A stretch of DNA of 30,530 nt, taken from positions 1-30,530 of IMG/VR virus record IMGVR_UViG_3300037322_000293. One strand, given 5' to 3'. Made by a program: the position numbers and the translations under genes. Below are positions 20,410 to 28,742 of this stretch, piece by piece. The stretch is from a virus. Below the pieces are notes generated by a model. It was not told the DNA's origin. It saw only the letters and a list, made by a program, of their open reading frames with translations, and did no database searches. The stretch's first letter is position 1, and each line of letters opens with the position of its first letter.

Positions 20410-20916
20410 ATGAACAGCCCAACAAAGCCCCACACAGGCAGTGCAACACACCTCACAACGCCCCAGGCGGTGCGCCATAGCCCCAAGCTGCGCCTCGCAA
20501 TCAAGCTAAGGGTAGAGCAAGGCATAGTCATAACAGACGCCTGCGCCCGGGCGGGGATCAGCGAAGCCGGATGGCATAAGGCAATGGCAAGGCCCGCCGT
20601 CCGTGACCTATACGAACAAACCCAACTCCAATTCGTCCAGACCATTGACCGAAGGCGCGAAGGATACAAAGCCCGCGCAATCGAAGTCGCCGCCGATATC
20701 ATGGAGCGCGGACTGTCCGAAGCCTCAAGGATGAAAGCCGTCGAGTTTCTCGCGGGCGAGGGACGCCAACCCCTTGTAAACGTGAGTATAAATCGCCATG
20801 CCGAGCCTGCATCTGGCTACAGTTACAGAAGACCCATAGATACGCCATCTGCTGTTGAAGATGCGCAAGTAATTGAAGATGATGGACAATCTGGCAATGC
20901 TGACGCAATCGACTGA
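20410..20916 (+). CDS. Terminase small subunit
   Basis: 168 residues. The N-terminal HTH region (AIKLRVEQGIVITDACARAG, ISEAGWHKAMARPAVRDLYE) is followed by a long helix (AIEVAADIMERGLSEASRMK) and a variable tail: the usual layout of phage small terminases, which recognise the packaging site. It is the first late gene and lies upstream of the large terminase. ATG at 20410 with GGGA about 10 bases upstream. Confidence 0.68.
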   Translation: MNSPTKPHTGSATHLTTPQAVRHSPKLRLAIKLRVEQGIVITDACARAGISEAGWHKAMARPAVRDLYEQTQLQFVQTIDRRREGYKARAIEVAADIMERGLSEASRMKAVEFLAGEGRQPLVNVSINRHAEPASGYSYRRPIDTPSAVEDAQVIEDDGQSGNADAID

Positions 20917-20962
20917 CGCAACGCCCTATTTCGGCTCAAGGTCAAAGGTCTGGACGGCCCAC

Positions 20963-21024
20963 CGGAGCCAGATCGGAGCCAGATCGGAGCCAGGGGGGGG
21001 GCTCGACCGAGGGGGAGGGGGGGG
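20963..21024 (+). repeat. Tandem repeat and long G-tracts between terminase genes
   Basis: CGGAGCCAGAT occurs two full times and once in part (20963-20993), then G9 (20993-21001), G5 and G8 (21011-21024) on the plus strand. The 320-base region 20917-21239 has no gene that I can support. Its place beside the terminase genes makes it a candidate packaging (cos/pac) region, and the G-runs could form a quadruplex. Neither is proved. Confidence 0.5.
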
Positions 21025-21239
21025 CAAAAACGCGGGCGCCCTGTAGATACTCCACTCCCCCTCTCTCGTCATTTTGTATTATTTTTTTCCGAAACCCATT
21101 TTTCCTTGGTGCCGGGTTTTTGTGGAAAGTGCGGTCGGGACGCGGGGCTGAGACTTTGTGTTTTGGGGATTTGGGTTGATTTTGGGTGATTTGCGGCGCG
21201 TATTGATACTGAGGCGGTTGGTTTTGGGAGGAAACGGCG

Positions 21240-21338
21240 ATGATTATGGATTTTGTTCACGGCGCTGGTGAGGCTGTTTTTTGGTTTGGGGTTGGGTTTG
21301 GGGTTTTGTATCTTGTGGGGTGGCTGCGGTTTCGGTGA
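21240..21338 (+). CDS. 32-residue membrane peptide
   Basis: Reads MIMDFVHGAGEAVFWFGVGF then GVLYLVGWLRFR: one hydrophobic span with a basic end. GGAGG lies eight bases before the ATG. Codons are nearly all G and T in composition. Its stop overlaps the next start as GTGA. Possibly a holin-like or other small membrane protein. Confidence 0.55.
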   Translation: MIMDFVHGAGEAVFWFGVGFGVLYLVGWLRFR

Positions 21339-21415
21339 TCTGGCTGTTGGTTTGTGGCGGTCTGGTTGGGTTTGGGGGTTTTGTTCTGATATGGGACGGA
21401 TTTTGGGATGAGTAA
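21335..21415 (+). CDS. 26-residue membrane peptide
   Basis: GTG start overlapping the upstream TGA (GTGA). Reads MIWLLVCGGLVGFGGFVLIW then DGFWDE: a hydrophobic span and acidic end, so opposite in charge to its neighbour. Overlaps the next gene's start by eight bases. The pair of tiny coupled membrane peptides, one basic and one acidic, could act together. Confidence 0.5.
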   Translation: MIWLLVCGGLVGFGGFVLIWDGFWDE

Positions 21416-21662
21416 CGTGGTTTCGCTGTCTGGGGTGGTTTTGCCGGGTGAGGTGAACGAGGATTTGGTTTCCGACCTTGAGGGGCTTTTGTCTGAGGCT
21501 CGGTCTGGGGAATTGCTTGCGATCGGGTATTGCACGGTTCGCCTGAGCAACGTGACGGGCTCTGGCTGGTCTGGCTCTGACGGGACGGCGGACAAGCTAT
21601 CGACGGCAATTTTGCAACTGACGCACCGGTATTCGCGGGCTTTATTGGAGAGTGATTTATGA
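21408..21662 (+). CDS. Small conserved phage protein upstream of the large terminase
   Basis: 84 residues: SNVVSLSGVVLPGEVNEDLV, LLSEARSGELLAIGYCTVRL, then STAILQLTHRYSRALLE. I recall this small protein (VxxLxG... LLxxAxSGxLxaia) from many proteobacterial phages and prophages, function unknown. ATGA overlap with the large terminase gene. Codon use is G/T-biased like its neighbours. Confidence 0.6.
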   Translation: MSNVVSLSGVVLPGEVNEDLVSDLEGLLSEARSGELLAIGYCTVRLSNVTGSGWSGSDGTADKLSTAILQLTHRYSRALLESDL

Positions 21663-23152
21663 TCCGACCGTATGAGCCTGACGGAAAGGTGCTGTCGGAG
21701 TTTTTTTGGGACCGGTCGCGCTTGGGGGTTATTCAGGGACCTATTCAGTCTGGAACTTCGACGGCGTGCTGTCACAGGCTTTGGGTGCAGGCTTGCGAGC
21801 AGGCGCCGGATGATGACGGGGTGCGGCGCACGCGGTGGATCATCACGCGGGACACCTACAAGGATTTGAAGGAAACGACGATCAAGACGTGGCTGCACTG
21901 GTTTCCCGAGCATGTCTGGGGGCCGATGATCAGGGCAGAGCCGTCGATGCACCGGTTGGTGCGGCCGCATCCGAGCGGCGATGGGACGTCGGTGGACTGC
22001 GAGGTGATCTTTCTGGCGCTGCCCGATCCTGATGTGGCGGAGAAGGTTCTGGCGTCTTACGAGATTACGGGTTTTTTTCGGAACGAGGCGCAGTTCTGCG
22101 AAAAGCGGGTGATTGACGAATTGCTGTCGCGGTGCGCGCGGTTTCCATCCAAGAGCTTCGGGCCGGGCGCATCTTGGTATGGCGGGATACTGGATCTTAA
22201 CGCGCCGTCTGAGGGGCACTGGATTCCCTACATGCGCGGCGATCTGAAAATGCCTGCGGACTGGACGGACGAACAAAAGGCGGTGTTCAAAAAGCCAAAG
22301 GGGTGGGATTTCTTTGTGCAGCCGCCCGGCTTGAACGAGAGCGTGCGGGACGGCAAAATCAGCTACAGCCCAAACCCCGAGGCGGAAAACCAGACGTGGA
22401 CGACGCAGCCCTACATGGAGATTATCGAGGGGAAAGAAAAAAGCTGGATCGACCAGCGCGTGATGAACCGGATCGGGGTCTACCAAAACGGCAAGCCGGT
22501 CTATCCGGCGTTTTTCGTGTCAGATCACATCGCGCGGATCGACGCAGCGCCGGTCGAGGGCATCCCGATCGTTGTCGGACTGGATTTTGGACGCGAGCCG
22601 GCCGCCGTGTTCTGTCAGTGCATCAACGACCAGTGGCGGTTTTTGAGCGAATTGATCGGATCAAACGAAAGCGCCATCATTTTCGCCCCAAGAGTGAAAA
22701 AACACCTCGCGCAGACATATCCGGGCTTTCATGCGGACTTCTGGGGCGATCCCCGCGGCGCTGATCGAGGGCAAAACGACGAGACGACCGCCTATGACAT
22801 TTTCAAGCAACTCGGAATGACGGTTTTGCCCGCCACAACGGACAACAACCCCGAAATGCGCCGGTCTGCGGTCACGTCGGTCCTGATGCGGCGCAATGGC
22901 ATGAGGATTAACCCAAGCTGCACCACCCTCAAGGTCGGCATGGGCGGCGGCTACCACTATCCGAAGATCAAAGGGACCGGCATGTTCTCGGAGCGGCCCC
23001 GAAAGAACCTCTACAGCCATATCTGCGAGTCGCTGGAAAACGCCATTCTCGGCGGAGGCGAGGGCGATGCGATCGTCACCTCCCCGTCACGCGGAAAGCC
23101 GGTCCCGTCGAAAATCAGGCGGCACAAGGTGGAATTGAGACGGCGCGCATGA
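21659..23152 (+). CDS. terL: Terminase large subunit
   Basis: 497 residues. N-terminal ATPase: variant Walker A GPIQSGTST (about 27-35) and a Walker B region near CEVIFLALPD; the middle has EITGFFRNEAQFCEKRVIDE. C-terminal RNase H-like nuclease: VVGLDFGREPAAVF (about 306-319) and FWGDPRGADRGQNDE. It cuts and drives DNA into the capsid with the small subunit. Its first few hundred bases are G/T-rich on this strand. Confidence 0.88.
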   Translation: MIRPYEPDGKVLSEFFWDRSRLGVIQGPIQSGTSTACCHRLWVQACEQAPDDDGVRRTRWIITRDTYKDLKETTIKTWLHWFPEHVWGPMIRAEPSMHRLVRPHPSGDGTSVDCEVIFLALPDPDVAEKVLASYEITGFFRNEAQFCEKRVIDELLSRCARFPSKSFGPGASWYGGILDLNAPSEGHWIPYMRGDLKMPADWTDEQKAVFKKPKGWDFFVQPPGLNESVRDGKISYSPNPEAENQTWTTQPYMEIIEGKEKSWIDQRVMNRIGVYQNGKPVYPAFFVSDHIARIDAAPVEGIPIVVGLDFGREPAAVFCQCINDQWRFLSELIGSNESAIIFAPRVKKHLAQTYPGFHADFWGDPRGADRGQNDETTAYDIFKQLGMTVLPATTDNNPEMRRSAVTSVLMRRNGMRINPSCTTLKVGMGGGYHYPKIKGTGMFSERPRKNLYSHICESLENAILGGGEGDAIVTSPSRGKPVPSKIRRHKVELRRRA

Positions 23153-23571
23153 TCGAGTGGTTCTTCGGCTTCCATGACGCATGGCGCGACCCCCGCGGCT
23201 GGTTCGGTCATTGCGAGGCGTGGGGCTATAACGAGGACCAGACGTGGGTGTTTCTTGATCCGCAGTCTGCCGGGCTGCGCGTGACAGCCCTGCACAGGCA
23301 TGACGACGTGCTGGACGCCATTGCCGACAGATACGACCGGTGCAGGCTGATCCTCAAGGTCAAGACGAGCAGGGACTTCGTAATTCCCCCAGCCGGATTT
23401 CACAGTTGCGCCTCAATCTGCGGGGCCTTGGTCGGCTTGCGTGCATTGTTCCCGAGTGGCTTGGAGCGGAAGTTGCTCGCTACAGGAGCAGAGGTCGCAC
23501 ATGGGAAAGCCAAAGGAAGATCCGAAAGACAAGGCGGCGCGGGAACGCGAGCGCCGGATTTCGGAAATTGA
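23149..23571 (+). CDS. Conserved phage protein between terminase and portal
   Basis: 140 residues: MIEWFFGFHDAWRDPRGWFG, CEAWGYNEDQTWVFLDPQSA, DFVIPPAGFHSCASICGALV. ATGA overlap with terL. I recall this protein in podoviruses and prophages at the same place; role unknown. The final 24 codons overlap the next gene and may not be conserved. Confidence 0.6.
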   Translation: MIEWFFGFHDAWRDPRGWFGHCEAWGYNEDQTWVFLDPQSAGLRVTALHRHDDVLDAIADRYDRCRLILKVKTSRDFVIPPAGFHSCASICGALVGLRALFPSGLERKLLATGAEVAHGKAKGRSERQGGAGTRAPDFGN

Positions 23572-23728
23572 ACGCAACACGTCAACGCAACAATCGGCCT
23601 CCAGCCTGACAACCGATCTGCGCGCCATCTACGGGATGCGCGGCATTCCCTTCATGCAGGGAACAGCAATGGCCCCGGCAGCGGCAGCCCGGCCAAGCTA
23701 TCAAGCGCCTAGGGGCTCTGACAGATGA
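23501..23728 (+). CDS. Small basic phage protein before the portal
   Basis: 75 residues. N-terminus very charged (KPKEDPKDKAARERERRISE), then DLRAIYGMRGIPFMQG and an Ala/Pro tail. It overlaps the previous gene by 71 bases and the portal start by ATGA. Probably a minor structural or assembly protein, by position only. Confidence 0.55.
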   Translation: MGKPKEDPKDKAARERERRISEIERNTSTQQSASSLTTDLRAIYGMRGIPFMQGTAMAPAAAARPSYQAPRGSDR

Positions 23729-25236
23729 AAAAGCCGACCGAGGACTTCACGACCCGCTTTGACGCGGCAAAACGCTGGCGCGATGCGGCCAAGCCGTTCA
23801 TCAATGAAATTTTTCGGTTTACCTGCCCCGGCCGCGAGCATGACTTCGACCGCAAAAGCGTGAGCGAATACGAGACGGACGTGTTCATTTCGCTGGGCGA
23901 AGAACTGGCCCGCGATCTGGCCGGTGACATAATCACCTACTACACCCCCGGCGAATCCAAGTGGGCAACGTATCTGGTGACTGCCGAAGTCCCGGAAGAT
24001 CAAAAGGATGCCGTGCTTGAACTGGTGCAGGGGCGTGAAGATCAGGTTGCAGAAGCGTTTCAGTTGTCGAACTACTACGACATTTCCCCTCAATGGGCGT
24101 TCGAGGCAGCAAGCCATGGCACTCCGGCCCTTTGGGTGCAGAAATCATTCCTGTCAGGGCCGCTGCACTTCGAAGTGGTGCCGCCGCACGAGTTGTTCGT
24201 AACGCCCGGCTATCTCGGCATTCTCGACCGGTTCCGCGAAACCTCCGTCCTCTATTCGGCCATCGCCGCGCTGTTTCAGGGATGGGACGTTGATCTGAAC
24301 CAGCCCAAGCTGAAAGAAAAGCTGAAAAAGCCCGGCAGCATGTGCAAGGTGTGCTGGGGGTTCTGGCTCGACTGGAAAGACCCCGGCAACCCGCGCTGGC
24401 GCTGCGAAATCACCGTGGACGGCATTCGCATCACGCCAGAAGAACCGCTCGACCTCGGCGGCATCTACGGCTCCTGCCCCCTGCTGATTGGCCGGTTCAA
24501 CCCGCAGCCCGGAAAGCCGTGGGGCCGGGGGCCGGGATGGACCGCCCTGCCCGATCTGCGCGTGCTGGACAAGGTGGACGAAATCGTGCTTTCCGGTATG
24601 GATCAGTCGATCAGCACCACCCTGATTTATGCCGACGACGGTATGCTTGACCTGTCCGAAGGCCTGGAAGCGGGCCGGGCCTATCCGGCCAACCGGGGCT
24701 TCACGCGCGAGAAAATCTACGACCTTTCAAGGTCGGTGAACGTTGATCAGGGATGGTTTGCCGAAGAACGGATCGAGGAACGGATTCGCCGGGCGTTTTA
24801 TCAAGACGGCCCCCGCCAGCGTGGGGATACGCCGCCAACAGCATCACAGTGGCTTGACGAGCGGCGGCGGGTGCAAGCCCGCTTGGGAAAACCCTCGGCG
24901 CCACTTTGGTCCGAACTGATCCTGCCGATGATTCAGCGGGTGGAATATCTGCTGGTGCAATCCGGCGACATGCCCGAAGCGATTTCGCACAACGGCAACG
25001 CCATCACGGTCAAGTCGATTTCACCCCTGCAAAAGTCGCAAAATCAGGATCAGGTGATGATTGCCCGGTCAAACCTCGAACTGGCCTTTTCGGTCTTGGG
25101 CGAAGGGGTCGGGCAAGTTGTCGATCTGCCGGGCTCGTTCAGCGGGATTGTCAAACAGTCGGGCGACACGATCACCAAGATTCTGCCTGAACAGCAACAG
25201 CAACAGCAACAGCAACAGCCAATGCCAGCCCAATAG
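23725..25236 (+). CDS. Portal (head-tail connector) protein
   Basis: 503 residues, the size and pattern of T7/BPP-1-type head-tail connectors: TRFDAAKRWRDAAKPFINEI, SISLGEELARDLAGD-like helix, a barrel-rich middle (PPHELFVTPGY), RWRCEITVDGIRI, YGSCPLLIGRFNPQPGKPWG, then LDKVDEIVLSGMDQSI and a helical C-terminus ending in a poly-Gln run. It forms the dodecameric ring through which DNA enters. Confidence 0.85.
   Translation: MKKPTEDFTTRFDAAKRWRDAAKPFINEIFRFTCPGREHDFDRKSVSEYETDVFISLGEELARDLAGDIITYYTPGESKWATYLVTAEVPEDQKDAVLELVQGREDQVAEAFQLSNYYDISPQWAFEAASHGTPALWVQKSFLSGPLHFEVVPPHELFVTPGYLGILDRFRETSVLYSAIAALFQGWDVDLNQPKLKEKLKKPGSMCKVCWGFWLDWKDPGNPRWRCEITVDGIRITPEEPLDLGGIYGSCPLLIGRFNPQPGKPWGRGPGWTALPDLRVLDKVDEIVLSGMDQSISTTLIYADDGMLDLSEGLEAGRAYPANRGFTREKIYDLSRSVNVDQGWFAEERIEERIRRAFYQDGPRQRGDTPPTASQWLDERRRVQARLGKPSAPLWSELILPMIQRVEYLLVQSGDMPEAISHNGNAITVKSISPLQKSQNQDQVMIARSNLELAFSVLGEGVGQVVDLPGSFSGIVKQSGDTITKILPEQQQQQQQQQPMPAQ
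25192..25218 (+). repeat. CAG/CAA microsatellite (poly-Gln)
   Basis: Nine alternating CAG and CAA codons at the end of the portal gene. In frame and harmless to vary in threes, so a likely length-variable site. Confidence 0.8.
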
Positions 25237-25246
25237 GAGCCTTGTC

Positions 25247-25300
25247 ATGGCAAGAAAACCAAAACCGTCATATGGCGGAAAGAAACCGGGCGGCAAATAA
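25247..25300 (+). CDS. 17-residue basic mini-protein
   Basis: Reads MARKPKPSYGGKKPGGK. AGGAG lies seven bases before the ATG, and its TAA overlaps the next ATG as TAATG. Lys/Pro/Gly-rich, no fold expected. Small Lys-rich peptides lie at this place after the portal in other podoviruses as I recall. May bind nucleic acid or be a coupling leader. Confidence 0.5.
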   Translation: MARKPKPSYGGKKPGGK

Positions 25301-25665
25301 TGCTACCGCAAGCCCTCAGTGAAGCTGGCCCGATCCTCACCTACCTGGCGAAACTCAGCGTGTCGCACCGCAAGGACGCGGATCGGGTCATGCAGCAAAT
25401 CCGCGTGATGCTCTCCACACCGGAGGGCGTCATGTTTTTGAATTTGCTTGAAGTTTCGACTCAACTGACCCTCACGCCGATCCTTGGCGAAGTGCGTGCA
25501 TTGGAAGCGCGGAACGCCCAAGGCTTTATCGTCGCAGATTTGAAACGGATTGCGAGCGACGAGCATGAGAAACTTCTTCAACGACAAGATGATGCGGGAA
25601 GCGCCAGACGCTCTGTCGCCCGCAGCGGCGGCACAGGTCGCCCCGGAGCCCGCAGCGGGGCCTGA
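25300..25665 (+). CDS. Small late protein between portal and scaffold
   Basis: 121 residues. Residues 1-85 are helical (SEAGPILTYLAKLSVSHRKD, NLLEVSTQLTLTPILGEVRA); the last 30 overlap the scaffold gene and are low-complexity. TAATG overlap with the mini-protein. Unknown minor structural or assembly role. Confidence 0.55.
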   Translation: MLPQALSEAGPILTYLAKLSVSHRKDADRVMQQIRVMLSTPEGVMFLNLLEVSTQLTLTPILGEVRALEARNAQGFIVADLKRIASDEHEKLLQRQDDAGSARRSVARSGGTGRPGARSGA

Positions 25666-26296
25666 TCTGTCGTTTGTGCCCACCGATTATCACACGGACG
25701 GCAACCCCGATCTGGTGAAATTCGGTGCGCACTATCAAGACCTTGTGGCCCAAGACGCCCAGCGCCGGGAATCCATGGTCGATGTGCCCGAAGATGGGGC
25801 CTACAATTTTGCCCTGCCAGATGACCTGAAATTCGACGGCATCGACGTTCCGGCAGATTTCAAGGTGGACCTCGACACCGAGGGCATGAAGCCGCTCTAC
25901 GACGAACTCGGCGCGATGCTGAAAGAACTCAACGCCCCCCAGGCCGCAGCGGGCAAAGTGGCTGGCATGATCGCCACATACGAGGCGATGAAGGAAGCCC
26001 GCGCAATGAGCGAGTGGACCGCCGACATGAAAACCCTCGGGTCCGAAGCCCAGATTTCCGCCCGGTTCGGCGCTGTGCAGCGAAAGCTGGAAACCATGCT
26101 TCCCGCCGCAGACGCAAAGGCCTTGCTGTCGCGCGGCATGATCAGCGCCAAGGGCATTCAGGCTCTGGAAAAGCTGGTCGGCCCCAAGGGGATGAACTCC
26201 CCGGTGGCGCAGCCCAACAACAACGCCGAACTCGAAGGCATGTCGGCCTTTGACCGGTTGAAATTCATCAACGCAAAAAACGCCAAGGCGTCATAA
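25565..26296 (+). CDS. Head scaffolding-type protein
   Basis: 243 residues, acidic and helical, with MKPLYDELGAMLKELNAPQA and YEAMKEARAMSEWTADMKTL, and a C-terminal LVGPKGMNSPVAQPNNNAEL then a short helix. Position directly upstream of the major capsid gene and composition fit a scaffold that shapes the prohead and is then released. The ATG at 25565 has weak upstream signals; a TTG at 25550 is the alternative. Confidence 0.65.
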   Translation: MRNFFNDKMMREAPDALSPAAAAQVAPEPAAGPDLSFVPTDYHTDGNPDLVKFGAHYQDLVAQDAQRRESMVDVPEDGAYNFALPDDLKFDGIDVPADFKVDLDTEGMKPLYDELGAMLKELNAPQAAAGKVAGMIATYEAMKEARAMSEWTADMKTLGSEAQISARFGAVQRKLETMLPAADAKALLSRGMISAKGIQALEKLVGPKGMNSPVAQPNNNAELEGMSAFDRLKFINAKNAKAS

Positions 26297-26310
26297 GAAA
26301 GGACTGAGAA

Positions 26311-27279
26311 ATGACTGGAATCAATCTTCTCGAATACGCCAAGGGTTTTGACATTGGGTCGAAGCAACGCGCGATCATCGAACTGTTTCCCGAGGCCGTC
26401 GATTTCATGGGGGTAATCCCGTTCATGTCGGCGCCGGGCGGGGTTTACCGCTACGAAGAAGAAGGCGCGCTTGCAACGAATGTCGCTTTCCGCGCAATCA
26501 ACGAAGAACCGGCCAAGGGTTTTGGACTGATCCTTGATCGGGTCGAGCAATGCTACCCCATTGCGGGCAACATCGACGTGGACCGGGTGCTGATCAACCG
26601 GCACGGCATGGAGCGCCGGGCGCAAGTCGAGCGGATGCGCGTCAAGGAAAAGGCTTCTCTCTGGGCCAACACCTTCATGTTCGGCAACAACGCCACGAAC
26701 GCCCGCGCCTACACCGGAATGCGCAACCGCCTTAAAGCTGTCGGCGGGTCGGTGGACGGCTCAAACTACATGAGCCGCATTCTGGCAAACTCCGCGGCGT
26801 CTGGCGGGGCCGCAATGTCGCTGGCGCAACTCGACCGGGCCATTGGCCTTGTTGACGAGCCCAACGCAATCATCATGCCCAAGGCCTTGAAGGATCGCTT
26901 CCCGGCCGCAGAGCGTGACACCGGGATTGGCGGTTTTGTCACCCAAGACAAGGACGACATGGGCCGGGTCGTGACGCGCTACAACGGCCTGCCGATCTAC
27001 TGCGGATATGGAATCACCAAGTTCGGTGAGTTTCTTCCCTTCAACGAAGTGGGCGCGGGCGGCGGCGCGGCTGTCACGTCGTCGGTCTACATCGTCAAAT
27101 TCTCCGATGAAGGCGTCTGCGCCCTTCAAACAAGCCCGATGGAAGTCACCGACATGGGCATGACGGACGGCGGCGTTTTCTACCGGACGAACATCGAGCA
27201 TGATGTGGGCATGGCCGTGCTGAACCCCTTCGCGGCCATGCGCTTTTCTTCGATCACCAACGCCGCAATCGTGAAATAA
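26311..27279 (+). CDS. Major capsid protein
   Basis: 322 residues. Typical of podovirus HK97-fold capsid proteins: INLLEYAKGFDIGSKQRAII, FMGVIPFMSAPGGVYRYEEE, RVLINRHGMERRAQVERMRV, a GLPIYCGYGITKFGEFLPF region and an end with TNIEHDVGMAVLNPFAAMRF. AAAGGA precedes the ATG. It lies between the scaffold and cement genes, the standard order. Confidence 0.85.
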   Translation: MTGINLLEYAKGFDIGSKQRAIIELFPEAVDFMGVIPFMSAPGGVYRYEEEGALATNVAFRAINEEPAKGFGLILDRVEQCYPIAGNIDVDRVLINRHGMERRAQVERMRVKEKASLWANTFMFGNNATNARAYTGMRNRLKAVGGSVDGSNYMSRILANSAASGGAAMSLAQLDRAIGLVDEPNAIIMPKALKDRFPAAERDTGIGGFVTQDKDDMGRVVTRYNGLPIYCGYGITKFGEFLPFNEVGAGGGAAVTSSVYIVKFSDEGVCALQTSPMEVTDMGMTDGGVFYRTNIEHDVGMAVLNPFAAMRFSSITNAAIVK

Positions 27280-27291
27280 GGAGCAACAGAA

Positions 27292-27720
27292 ATGACGAGC
27301 AAGTATTTTGCAATCGACGCGGCGGTTGGCCTTATCAAGCGAGAGCTTGGTCTGGCGGCCGTCACGGCAACCGGCTACGTCGGCACCCAATGGGATCAGG
27401 GCGGAGCCGTCATTACAGACGGCATCTGCGTGATCCAGATCGAGGCGGTAAAGGTTTCCGCCGCAAACGAGGTTTACACCCTCCAAGTTGTCGGATCGAA
27501 CGTGGCAGACCGGTCTGATGCTCAAATCCTGGGCACGGTCGCTACCGGCATTGTCGTAGCGCCCGGCACGGTGGCCGGTGCCGCAGGAGATCAGCGCACG
27601 ATCCGCTTCCGCACCGAACGGAATACCACCCAATTCCGTTTTATCGACCTTCATCTGACGGTCGCAGGAACCGCGCCGTCGATCACTCTTGGCGCGTTCT
27701 TCAGTAAGGAAATCGCCTGA
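27292..27720 (+). CDS. Bbp16-like capsid cement protein
   Basis: 142 residues, beta-rich: AVSAANEVYTL-type strands, VVGSNVADRSDAQILGTVAT, RTIRFRTERNTTQFRFIDLH. Size, place after the capsid gene and pattern fit the cement (decoration) protein of Bordetella phage BPP-1 (Bbp16 family), which steadies the capsid. GGAG precedes the ATG. Confidence 0.65.
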   Translation: MTSKYFAIDAAVGLIKRELGLAAVTATGYVGTQWDQGGAVITDGICVIQIEAVKVSAANEVYTLQVVGSNVADRSDAQILGTVATGIVVAPGTVAGAAGDQRTIRFRTERNTTQFRFIDLHLTVAGTAPSITLGAFFSKEIA

Positions 27721-28046
27721 TGCAAGTGACCATCATCCCCAACCCGGCCTTTGCTCCAACGCCCGATCAAAGGGAGGCTTTTGCTCAGGTCAAGAAGCAC
27801 GGCCAAATTGATGGCGTGCCCATGACGACCGCCATGGAAAACATTCGCCTGTCGGGCGGCATGTATGCGATCAAAAGCAGCGCCCCGGACGCAGCGCCCA
27901 GCATGGACCTCGACGGAATGAAGGCCGAGGAACTGAAGGTGATGATGGTCAAGATGAACATTGCGCCGCCGAAGAAGATGACCAAAGCCGAAGCCGTCGC
28001 AATGATCCGGGCCAAACTGGACGAAACGGAAATGCCCGAGGACTGA
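27720..28046 (+). CDS. Late protein with SAP/HeH-like C-terminal helices
   Basis: 108 residues. The C-terminus DLDGMKAEELKVMMVKMNIA, TKAEAVAMIRAKLDE looks like a small helix-extended-helix (SAP/HeH) domain; the N-terminal half (PNPAFAPTPDQREAFAQVKK) is unassigned. TGATG overlap with the cement gene, and followed by a strong terminator. Possibly a minor head protein. Confidence 0.55.
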   Translation: MQVTIIPNPAFAPTPDQREAFAQVKKHGQIDGVPMTTAMENIRLSGGMYAIKSSAPDAAPSMDLDGMKAEELKVMMVKMNIAPPKKMTKAEAVAMIRAKLDETEMPED

Positions 28047-28070
28047 ATCGGGATGCGTGTCAGACCTTGA

Positions 28071-28101
28071 GGGGCGGTGGGGAAACCCGTCGCCCCTTTT
28101 T
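28071..28101 (+). terminator. Rho-independent terminator between head and tail genes
   Basis: GGGGCGGTGGG (28071-28081) pairs over 11 bp (one G-U, one U-G) with CCCGTCGCCCC (28086-28096) around a GAAA tetraloop, followed by TTTTTC. It would stop or thin transcription after the capsid genes. The 28047-28145 gap holds no gene. Confidence 0.85.
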
Positions 28102-28145
28102 CATGTGCATTGGTAGCGGCTGTGCCTGCCCGCACATTGCCCGAC

Positions 28146-28742
28146 ATGGCAACGTATTTTTCAATGCTGGAAATAATGAACACGGCCCTGATCACTCAGG
28201 GCTACAACGACATTGTGACCGAAAACGACGGCTCCGACGAGTGGCGGCTATTGTCGCGGAACTGGTCGGGCATCGTTGAGTCCGAACTTGAGGATGGGCT
28301 TTATTCCTTCACAAAAGAGCAAGCTGAACTCCTGTCGCGGCAGCCCGGAAAATTCGGCTACAAGGACGCATATCTGGTCCCTTCGGCGTCAATCCATGTG
28401 CGCCGCCTGTGGGTGGAGGACACCAACGGCGAGCGCGATACCAGCCTCGATTGGGTGCAGGACGGCGAGCGCGTGTTCGTCAACAACGCAGACGGCGTGT
28501 TCATCGAATATGTGACCGTGGCCGATCCCGCGCTGTGGTCGGCAAACTTTGCGCGAGGCGTCCAGATGAAGCTGGAAGCGACCCTGCTGCGCACGCGCGA
28601 GGAACTTGGTGAGGCCAGCAACATGGAGCAGGCCGCAGAGGTCTATTTCCAGCGGGCGCGCACCAACTCGTCCAAATCCCGGTCGGCCACCAATCCGTTC
28701 AAGGCCAGCCGGTTTGCCCGCGCGAGGTTCAACCGTGGCTAG
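28146..28742 (+). CDS. Head-tail adaptor / tail tubular protein A-like
   Basis: 198 residues. Opens MATYFSMLEIMNTALITQGY, then NDIVTENDGSDEWRLLSRNW: the N-terminal helices of T7 gp11-like adaptors. Later VPSASIHVRRLWVEDTNGER, EYVTVADPALW, and a basic tail (FKASRFARARFNRG). It would bind below the portal. Start is uncertain: no good ribosome-binding site; an ATG at 28167 is the alternative. Confidence 0.65.
   Translation: MATYFSMLEIMNTALITQGYNDIVTENDGSDEWRLLSRNWSGIVESELEDGLYSFTKEQAELLSRQPGKFGYKDAYLVPSASIHVRRLWVEDTNGERDTSLDWVQDGERVFVNNADGVFIEYVTVADPALWSANFARGVQMKLEATLLRTREELGEASNMEQAAEVYFQRARTNSSKSRSATNPFKASRFARARFNRG

Noticed and set aside
21257-22486. 409-codon minus-strand frame across terL and upstream
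   Set aside because: Pro/Thr/Gln-rich complement of the G/T-biased strand; terL is certain there.
25192-25218. Poly-CAG/CAA run as a regulatory repeat
   Set aside because: It is in frame as poly-Gln at the end of the portal; simple slippage explains it.
26761-27654. 297-codon minus-strand frame in the capsid genes
   Set aside because: Shadow of the major capsid and cement genes, with no start signals.
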